DNA from: Candidatus Parendomicrobium reticulitermitis
GTDB taxonomy: Bacteria; Elusimicrobiota; Endomicrobiia; Endomicrobiales; Endomicrobiaceae
Direction of reading: 5' to 3'
DNA length: 32,888 nt
NCBI GenBank assembly: GCA_031287095.1
Contig: JAITTG010000087.1
Location: 90,023 to 122,910, forward strand
The notes below the pieces were generated by a model, which saw nothing but the letters and a program-made list of their open reading frames with translations, was not told where the DNA came from and ran no database searches. Position 1 is the stretch's first letter, and each line of letters begins with the position of its first letter. Shown here piece by piece: positions 23,597 to 32,888 of this stretch. A program made the translations under genes and the position numbers.

Positions 23597-24352
23597 TTAT
23601 CCGTTTAGTTTTTCCATTTCGTCTGCGGATATGTCAAAGTTGGCGAAAACATTTTTTACATCGTCGTGTTCTTCTAATGAGTCCATCAGTTTTACCATTT
23701 TAGCCGCGTCGTCGCCCGTCAATCTTATATAGGTCTGAGGGAGCATTGAAATTTCAGCAGACAATATATTTATGTTTTTATCCTTTAAGGCTTTTTTGAT
23801 TTTTTCTAAATCTGCCGAAGCAACGATAACTTCATAAACATCACTGTCGGCATTATTTGTAAAGTCGTCCGCGCCAACTTCTAAAACCAAATTCATAAGA
23901 GTTTCTTCATCACCTGCGGACTTATCAATAGTTATATAACCTTTTCTCTCAAACATCCAACCCACGCAGCCTGTCTCGCCGAGATTTCCGCCGTGGCTTG
24001 AAAAGATTTTTCTTATTTCTGATGCTGTTCTGTTTTTATTGTCAGTCGTCGTCTCAACAATTAAAGCAACGCCTGCGGGGCCATATCCTTCATAATTTAA
24101 TTCTTCATAAACTATCCCCGGTATTTCCCCTGTGCCTCTTTGTATAGCCTTCTTTATATTGTCTTGGGGCATATTGGCGGCTTTTGCATCTTCAACAGAC
24201 TTTCTTAAACGAGCATTGCTTTCTATTTGCCCGCCGCCTTCTTTTGCGGCAATCACAATTTCTCTGATAATTTTTGTGAAAACTTTACCTTTTTTGGCGT
24301 CCGTTGCGGCTTTTTTATGCTTTATGCTTGCCCATTTATTATGACCTGACAT
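23597..24352 (-). CDS. yebC: YebC/PmpR family translation or transcription factor
   Basis: A 251-residue YebC protein. The start MSGHNKWASIKHKKAATDAKKGK is the family signature, followed by AKAANMPQDNIKKAIQRGTG, YEGYGPAGVALIVE and TDNKNRTASEIRKIF. YebC homologues were first described as regulators and more recently linked to relieving ribosome stalling at proline runs. It follows atpC by 9 bases and comes before ruvC. Normal length. Confidence 0.97.
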   Translation of the reverse strand: MSGHNKWASIKHKKAATDAKKGKVFTKIIREIVIAAKEGGGQIESNARLRKSVEDAKAANMPQDNIKKAIQRGTGEIPGIVYEELNYEGYGPAGVALIVETTTDNKNRTASEIRKIFSSHGGNLGETGCVGWMFERKGYITIDKSAGDEETLMNLVLEVGADDFTNNADSDVYEVIVASADLEKIKKALKDKNINILSAEISMLPQTYIRLTGDDAAKMVKLMDSLEEHDDVKNVFANFDISADEMEKLNG

Positions 24353-24361
24353 TTAAATCTC

Positions 24362-24778
24362 CTAGTATTTTCTTTTGAGAGTAACGCCGGACTTTAGGCT
24401 TGATATCGTTCTTTTCAATTGAGTTTCTATAATTGAAACATCAACTTCGTCTTTTTTCTTTTCTTGCAAGGCTTTGGCAAATTTTAAGGCTTCTTCTATT
24501 TTTTGTCTATTGGCATTATCCGAAGGAACGGCAAATTGAGCGGCAACATTTACTTTATGTTCTGATATTTCTATAAAACCGCCCGTCACTGTGACTTTTT
24601 GAACTTCGCCGCTTTTTGGCGTAACAACAATATCGCCCTGCTTTAATATAGACACCAAATTGGCATGCCCAGGCAATACCACTATGTCCCCCGAAGTAGT
24701 CGGAAACGAGACGGAAGCAATATCGCCTTTAAACGCTCTCCCTTCCGGAGATAATATCTCTAAAATAAATTCGCTCAT
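24362..24778 (-). CDS. atpC: ATP synthase epsilon subunit
   Basis: A 138-residue F1 epsilon subunit of the central stalk. The beta-sandwich half is clear: LEILSPEGRAFKGDIASVSFPTT, GDIVVLPGHANLV and VTGGFIEISEHKVNVAA. The C-terminal helical pair (residues about 88-135), rich in Lys and Glu, is the part that can inhibit ATP hydrolysis. Last gene of the atp set, 49 bases after atpD. Confidence 0.95.
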   Translation of the reverse strand: MSEFILEILSPEGRAFKGDIASVSFPTTSGDIVVLPGHANLVSILKQGDIVVTPKSGEVQKVTVTGGFIEISEHKVNVAAQFAVPSDNANRQKIEEALKFAKALQEKKKDEVDVSIIETQLKRTISSLKSGVTLKRKY

Positions 24779-24827
24779 ATTTTCCTTCTGTTGTTTTAGC
24801 GGGCAAAGATTATTTATTTGCCCTAGT

Positions 24828-27067
<2,240 letters not shown>

Positions 27068-27093
<26 letters not shown>

Positions 27094-28612
27094 AATTGTT
27101 TATTCTCTTAAATTGCGATATTTTATTCTTTAATTCAGCGCTAAGCGCTTCATCAACTTTTGCTCCCGACACAAGTTTCTTGAGAGTATCCGCGCAAGAA
27201 TTTTTCATATATTCGTTCATCTTGTTTTCAACTTCCATAATTCTATCAACGCTTATATCGTCAAATAAACCTTGAGTCACTGCAAAAATAGATAAAACTT
27301 CCGAAGCCTCGTCAAAAGGGGCATATTGAGGCTGCTTTAATATCTCAACAAGCCTTTTGCCTCTTTCAAGTTTTTTCGTAGTAGCCTCGTCTAAATCGCT
27401 GCCGAACTGAGTGAAAGACTGCAACTCTCTATACTGAGAAAGTTCAAGACGAACCGACCCTGCAACTTGTTTCATAGCCTTTGTTTGAGCCGCTCCGCCT
27501 ACGCGCGACACAGATAAACCCACATTAATTGCAGGACGAACCCCTGAATTGAATAAATCTGCTTCAAGATATATTTGTCCATCTGTGATGGAAATAACAT
27601 TTGTAGGAATATAAGCCGACACATCATTGCCTTGAGTTTCAATTATAGGAAGGGCTGTAAGAGTGCCGCCGCCGTTTTTATCCGCCAATCTTGTCGCTCT
27701 CTCAAGCAATCTTGAATGTAAATAGAAAATATCTCCCGGATACGCTTCACGGCCGGCAGGTCTTTTGATTAGCAAAGATAATTGTCTATACGCCCAAGCA
27801 TGTTTTGTCAAATCGTCATAGACGACCAAAACATCTTGACCTTTGTCCATAAAATACTCGCCTATCGCGCAAGCCGCAAGAGGAGCGATATATTGCATAG
27901 AGGCTGGATCTGAAGCGGAAGCCGCAACTATTATTGTGTAGTCCATAGCGCCATCTTCTTTCAATTTGGCTACGATAGAGGCTAAATTAGATTTTTTCTG
28001 ACCTATTGAACAATAGATACAGATAACTTTTTTTAAGCCCAAATCCAATTTTTTTTGATTGATGATAGTATCAATAGCAATGGCGGTTTTTCCTGTGCTT
28101 CTATCCCCTATTATGAGTTCTCTTTGCCCTCTGCCGATAGGAGTCATAGAATCTATGGCTTTTATGCCCGTTTTAACGGGTCTGTCCACAGGACTTCTCG
28201 CCACAATACCTGCGGCAATTTTTTCAACGGGATAAGTTATGGGATTTTCATGCTTTAACTCATTGCCGTCTATAGGTTGTCCTGCGGCGTCAACTACTCT
28301 GCCTATCAATTTTTCAGACACTTCAAGGCTTAAAACTTTGCCTGTAGCTTTGACTTTCATACCGCGCACGACATGCCCTGAATCTTTAAGCAAGACGATA
28401 GACACAAAATCCTCGTCAATGTTTAAAACAAAGCCCGATGAATCATCGTCAACAAATTCTACTTCTTCATAATACCCGACATTAGAAAGCCCCGACGCTT
28501 TTACGATACCGTCGCCGATGGTTTCAACAAAACCGAAGTTGACAAGTTCGGGATTTGTTTGAGCCGAGTATAACTGTTTTTCAATCTTTTGAATTATTTC
28601 TTCTGGTTTCAT
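27068..28612 (-). CDS. atpA: ATP synthase alpha subunit
   Basis: A 514-residue non-catalytic F1 subunit. GDRSTGKTAIAIDTI is its P-loop, near residue 170. The arginine-finger region RPAINVGLSVSRVGGAAQTKAMK, PAGREAYPGDIFYLHSRLLERA and the N-terminal GDGIVKASGLSNVGYYE are all present. It overlaps atpH by ATGA. Confidence 0.99.
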
Positions 28613-28965
28613 AAGCTCTCTCTTATGTTATTTAGTATTCTTTTTACTATTCCTGAAACACTATAATCCCAAACAAAATCGCTGTATTCAATTTTTAAAC
28701 CGCCGCCGAGTTCCTCATCAGAACGATTGAAAGATATTTTTTTGCCGGGAAAAAGTGAAATTATTTTGTCTTTATACTCCGCATTGACCGCTCCAGCATG
28801 GCTGACAATAACATTATTTTGCCTTGTCTCTTCTTCAAGCAGACGCATAAAGAGTTTTAATTCTTTTCTTGAGAATTTTGAAAAAACCCAATTGATATCA
28901 TTGTCTGACGCCGAATCATATTTAACAATGGACTGCGCTAATTCTTTAATTTGCGATCTTTTCAT
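28609..28965 (-). CDS. atpH: Short ATP synthase delta subunit
   Basis: A 118-residue protein in the delta-subunit position. The C-terminal part matches the family: RKELKLFMRLL, NVIVSHAGAVNAE, and the GGGLKIEYSDFVWDYSVSG segment. Bacterial delta is usually about 175-180 residues; here most of the N-terminal six-helix domain that binds the tip of alpha is missing or compressed into about 35 residues. A TTG two codons upstream is possible, but the ATG at 28965 has AAGG upstream. It overlaps atpF by 20 bases and atpA by 4. How delta then joins alpha and b is an open question. Confidence 0.85.
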   Translation of the reverse strand: MKRSQIKELAQSIVKYDSASDNDINWVFSKFSRKELKLFMRLLEEETRQNNVIVSHAGAVNAEYKDKIISLFPGKKISFNRSDEELGGGLKIEYSDFVWDYSVSGIVKRILNNIRESL

Positions 28966-29467
28966 ATTCAACCTTTTCTACTTTACTTAATGCAAGAGAT
29001 AAAAGTTTCTGTTTGTCATCTTCTGAAAACAAATCGGAAAATACTTTAGATATTATCTTGCCGGAAATATCTATGGACATCTTGCCTATTTGCTTACTGA
29101 CAGATTCAAATTCTACCGCGGCTTTTTGCTTAGCCTCTTCTATAATAGCCTGCGAGGAAAGTTTTGCAGCCTCTGTGAACTTTTCTTTAGTCTCCTGCAT
29201 TTGCACTTTTATAGAATCTGTCAACGAATCCGCATCTTTTTTTGCTTCATCTAATATCTTTTTTCTTTCTTCACCGGCGCTTTCAAGAGCAATTTTTGCA
29301 TTGTCGGCGTCCAATAAAGACTGGTCTATCTTTTTTTTGCGCTCGTCAAGCATATTCTTTATAGGTTTGTAAAGAAATTTCGTGAGGAGCCCGATTATTA
29401 TAAGAAAATTAATAACCTGAAACAGAAATAAATGCGCTTCTAAACCAAACTTTTCTATCATTTCCAT
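28946..29467 (-). CDS. atpF: ATP synthase subunit b
   Basis: A 173-residue peripheral-stalk subunit. One N-terminal transmembrane helix (about residues 10-28, FLFQVINFLIIIGLLTKFLY), then a long charged coiled coil with KPIKNMLDERKKKIDQSLLDADNAK. Normal length for bacterial b. It lies 20 bases after atpE and overlaps atpH by 20 bases. Confidence 0.95.
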   Translation of the reverse strand: MEMIEKFGLEAHLFLFQVINFLIIIGLLTKFLYKPIKNMLDERKKKIDQSLLDADNAKIALESAGEERKKILDEAKKDADSLTDSIKVQMQETKEKFTEAAKLSSQAIIEEAKQKAAVEFESVSKQIGKMSIDISGKIISKVFSDLFSEDDKQKLLSLALSKVEKVEYEKIAN

Positions 29468-29487
29468 AATTTTTCTCTTTTTTTAAA

Positions 29488-30427
<940 letters not shown>

Positions 30428-30458
30428 TTGCTGCCTTTCCTTAATATATAGATTTGCT

Positions 30459-32690
30459 TTATTTAGACAAATTTCTTATCGCATCAGGGTCATCTGGAGC
30501 AAGATTTTTAACTATCTGCCACTGCTGTCTTGCCGCATCTTTATCGCCCATCTTTTCATATACTGCCGCTAAATTTTTTCTTGCAAATAAATGCTCGGGA
30601 TAAATATTGAGAGCATTTTGATACGCGTCAACCGATGCTTTGAAACTATCGTGATTTGCGTATAGGTTTCCAAGTTGGAAATAGGTTTCAGAAAACTCCG
30701 GCATCACCCTTTCTCTCCAATTTTCATCCCAAAGATTGTGCGGTTCCTGTCGTAGTTTATCGGGATATTGAAGGTGAGCATACAATATTTTCTCCGCCGT
30801 TGCAAGTTCGCCAACCATAGCGTATAGCGATGATAATCTATAATATGTAAGCGGATAAATGGGGTCTATAGCCAAAGACTCGTTGAAACATCTGACGGCA
30901 TTATTGAACAATCTTGTAACATATTCAGTTTGTTTGGCTATCATTTCATTGGAGGCGCCTTGATCGATATAATTATTTCGAGCGATAAGATTTTCTTCAA
31001 AAAGCCTTGAATACATCATACCGGCAAGATACTTAGATTGAACATAATTAGGCGCCATTTTCCACAATTTTAAAAATTCGTACTCAGCCATTGCAGAATC
31101 GCCTGCTTTCCATCTTTCAAAATGGACATTAGACTTAAAATATCTTGACATCGGAAAAGTTGGATTATACTTTATGACATTCTCATAATTGCTTATGGCT
31201 ATATCAGATTGTCCCGCCCTTGAATATGTAATAGCGCGGGAATGCAAAATATCAGCATAAAAATAGCCTGCTAAAAACTTGATAAAACCCAGAAAAACTA
31301 TCATTACCGCTATTTGTAAAATGATTTTAAGCGGTTTTTTGAGTTTATTTTTTATTGTTCCATCATCGTTTTGCAAACAAAATGCCCCTATAGCAATAGT
31401 CAATCCTATCAAAAGCCATAACATAACGCCCGATGAAACAAATCTAAGAGACACGCAAGTAGCATCATGAGTGAGTTTTGATATTAGAGAAACTATAAGT
31501 CCGAATTGAAGAAAAGCCAAATATTGAGGTCCGTCTCTTGATAAATTGCTCTTTTGATGTAAAAACAACACATTTCTTATTCCCAATATAAGAACAAACC
31601 CAAGCAAAGTAAGAAATATAGTAAATCCTATTATTCCTTCATCAAACCAAACTTCAAGATATTCATTCTCAGGATGGTCGCTTTCATTATTATGTTTGCC
31701 TTCTATGTAGAATATTTGAGGTCTCCTAAAAGCAGGATAAGTTACATAAAAACTTCCTATTCCTGTGCCTATTATAGGATGGGTGTTTATCATATCCCAA
31801 GTAGCAAGCCATGTAATTATCCTAAAGGATAGGCTGTCCATTCTTGCTTTTGATTGGTTGTATATGCCAAAAGCGCCAATAGAAACTATGAGAGTCGCGA
31901 TAATAATAGCGCCAATCACAATTTTTTTGGTAATTTTATGCCTCAAAAAGACAAAGACATATAGTAAAACAAAAGAAAAATTGCCCGAAGCCATAGCAAG
32001 CCAAGCGCCTTTTGAATATGTATGAAGAGTATTTATGATAATTAAAATCCATAAAATAAGTAAATACGGTTGTCTTTTATGCAAAAATAAAGCCAAAACT
32101 ATTGGTCCCATTGTAATTAAAAAATCACCATAAAAATTTGGATTACCAAAAGTTGAAAGAATCCTACTCCCAAAAGCCTGTCTCCATATAAAAGGGTCTA
32201 TGCCGGGATTTGGAGGCGGAGGGAAAAATCTAAAGTCTATTATTTGTAGTAGCCCATAAAGCGTAGACACAAAGGCAGCGGCAATAAGCCAATGGACAAT
32301 CCTTGATATATTCTTCTCATCATGAAATTCGCTAACCAAAATAAAAACAAAAGACACATATATAAATCTCTTTATAACTTCATTAAAACTCGCATCTTTA
32401 AAAGGAGATATTGCATAAGAAAAAAAACCAGACAACAAACACAAAATTACTGGAAAAATGAATATAAAATTCTTTTTCAAGAAGTCAAAATTTGCCCCTT
32501 GCTCTATCTTCAAGACTAACCAACTCATTATGAGAAATAGACCAATAACATGCAAAATAGAGATTTTTATCTGAGCCGAATCATAGGTTATAAGATAAAA
32601 ACTGACAGCCATTAAAAAATAAAAGATTGGAACGCCGAAAAGTATGATTTTCTTAAGATTTTCTTGCAGGAACTTGGAATACGATTGCAT
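30459..32690 (-). CDS. O-antigen ligase/polymerase-like membrane protein with C-terminal TPRs
   Basis: A 743-residue protein. Residues 1-475 hold about 11-12 hydrophobic helices, with the Wzy_C/O-antigen ligase landmarks TYSKGAWLAMASGN, IIGTGIGSFYVTYPAFR and HPENEYLEVWFDEGIIGF. From about residue 483 it becomes soluble, with three to four tetratricopeptide-like repeats, for instance QLGNLYANHDSFKASVDAYQ and KNLAAVYEKMGDKDAARQQW. Such proteins join or polymerise surface glycans, or transfer them to proteins; which applies here cannot be told. It heads the ATP synthase genes behind a near-consensus promoter, an unusual pairing. AGGCGG precedes the ATG. Confidence 0.88.
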   Translation of the reverse strand: MQSYSKFLQENLKKIILFGVPIFYFLMAVSFYLITYDSAQIKISILHVIGLFLIMSWLVLKIEQGANFDFLKKNFIFIFPVILCLLSGFFSYAISPFKDASFNEVIKRFIYVSFVFILVSEFHDEKNISRIVHWLIAAAFVSTLYGLLQIIDFRFFPPPPNPGIDPFIWRQAFGSRILSTFGNPNFYGDFLITMGPIVLALFLHKRQPYLLILWILIIINTLHTYSKGAWLAMASGNFSFVLLYVFVFLRHKITKKIVIGAIIIATLIVSIGAFGIYNQSKARMDSLSFRIITWLATWDMINTHPIIGTGIGSFYVTYPAFRRPQIFYIEGKHNNESDHPENEYLEVWFDEGIIGFTIFLTLLGFVLILGIRNVLFLHQKSNLSRDGPQYLAFLQFGLIVSLISKLTHDATCVSLRFVSSGVMLWLLIGLTIAIGAFCLQNDDGTIKNKLKKPLKIILQIAVMIVFLGFIKFLAGYFYADILHSRAITYSRAGQSDIAISNYENVIKYNPTFPMSRYFKSNVHFERWKAGDSAMAEYEFLKLWKMAPNYVQSKYLAGMMYSRLFEENLIARNNYIDQGASNEMIAKQTEYVTRLFNNAVRCFNESLAIDPIYPLTYYRLSSLYAMVGELATAEKILYAHLQYPDKLRQEPHNLWDENWRERVMPEFSETYFQLGNLYANHDSFKASVDAYQNALNIYPEHLFARKNLAAVYEKMGDKDAARQQWQIVKNLAPDDPDAIRNLSK

Positions 32691-32737
32691 TAAACCGCCT
32701 TTTTGATATTTATTAAATGGATTTACAAAACAAGGGG

Positions 32738-32766
32738 ATTATACTTATCGTAATCTCATAAGTCAA
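32738..32766 (-). promoter_or_regulatory. Sigma-70 promoter upstream of the O-antigen ligase and atp genes
   Basis: On the minus strand TTGACT (32766-32761), 17 bases, then TATAAT (32743-32738). It would give a leader of about 40 bases to the O-antigen ligase gene. No equally good promoter is visible in the 31-base gap before atpB, so it may serve the whole run to yebC. Confidence 0.85.
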
Positions 32767-32789
32767 GAAAACGCATTTAATCATCTAAA

Positions 32790-32838
32790 ATGACACCGAA
32801 ATAAAAGGTGAAATATCATTTAAGGGATGACACCGAAA
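32790..32838. repeat. 12-base direct repeats ATGACACCGAAA, possible insertion-sequence end
   Basis: ATGACACCGAAA occurs at 32790-32801 and again at 32827-32838, a 37-base period. CACC...GGTG also forms a small inverted repeat inside. Multiple short terminal repeats are seen at ends of IS21-type elements. Beyond it AAAGGGGG (32873-32879) precedes an ATG at 32885, which could begin a plus-strand gene outside the window. Confidence 0.35.
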
Positions 32839-32888
32839 GGGAGTTAAATAATGTAGCATTTAGGCTCAAACAAAGGGGGCTTATATGC

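Overview
The window is 32.9 kb of gene-dense, AT-rich bacterial chromosome. It carries about 38 protein genes, no rRNA, tRNA or CRISPR that I can see, and no complete mobile element. Gene content is Gram-negative: MltG, a Wzy/WaaL-type O-antigen ligase with TPRs, a TRAP transporter and a full F-type ATP synthase. The neighbourhoods recall Elusimicrobiota, especially Endomicrobium-like lineages of gut habitats, but this is recognition only; a phylogeny of RpoD, DnaG or AtpD would settle it.

Layout. 1-1624 (minus): TRAP transporter dctP-dctQ-dctM, with dctM running off the edge. 1955-4739 (minus): ruvX, a YacP-type NYN nuclease, mltG, a degenerate ECF-like sigma factor, a zinc-finger anti-sigma-like protein, and an internally deleted remnant of an AlbA/HATPase (RecG-like) regulator. 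4798-5241 (minus): an isolated secreted cupin, separated from ruvX by a strong hairpin. 5306-9733 (minus): aroE, a membrane PIN-TRAM protein, ispD, ispF and cysS. 9952-13777 (minus): folK, panB, panC and nadB, a cofactor block for folate, pantothenate and NAD. 14157-17295 (plus): rpsP, khpA, a short rimM, trmD, rplS, rnhB and yraN, behind a near-consensus promoter. 17304-22566 (minus): HIT protein, rpsU, a Nif3-like protein, dnaG and rpoD, a variant of the classic rpsU-dnaG-rpoD operon. 22898-24352 (minus): ruvC and yebC. 24362-32690 (minus): an O-antigen ligase/TPR gene followed by atpB-E-F-H-A-G-D-C. The last 100 bases hold short direct repeats that may be the end of an insertion sequence.

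How the genes work together. Most blocks are tightly packed, often with ATGA overlaps, and are ordinary housekeeping operons. The unusual material lies in protein shortening and in the intergenic DNA. RimM has lost its N-terminal domain, AtpH is only 118 residues, the PIN protein lacks an expected catalytic Asp, the AlbA/HATPase gene is a stub, and the ECF factor is divergent. Several families of small palindromic or dispersed repeats fill the gaps, and one copy sits in frame inside nadB. Together these fit a genome under reductive evolution with active or recently active small repeats. I did not find a clearly new multi-gene defence or biosynthetic system; the repeat families and the sigma/anti-sigma pair are the best leads.
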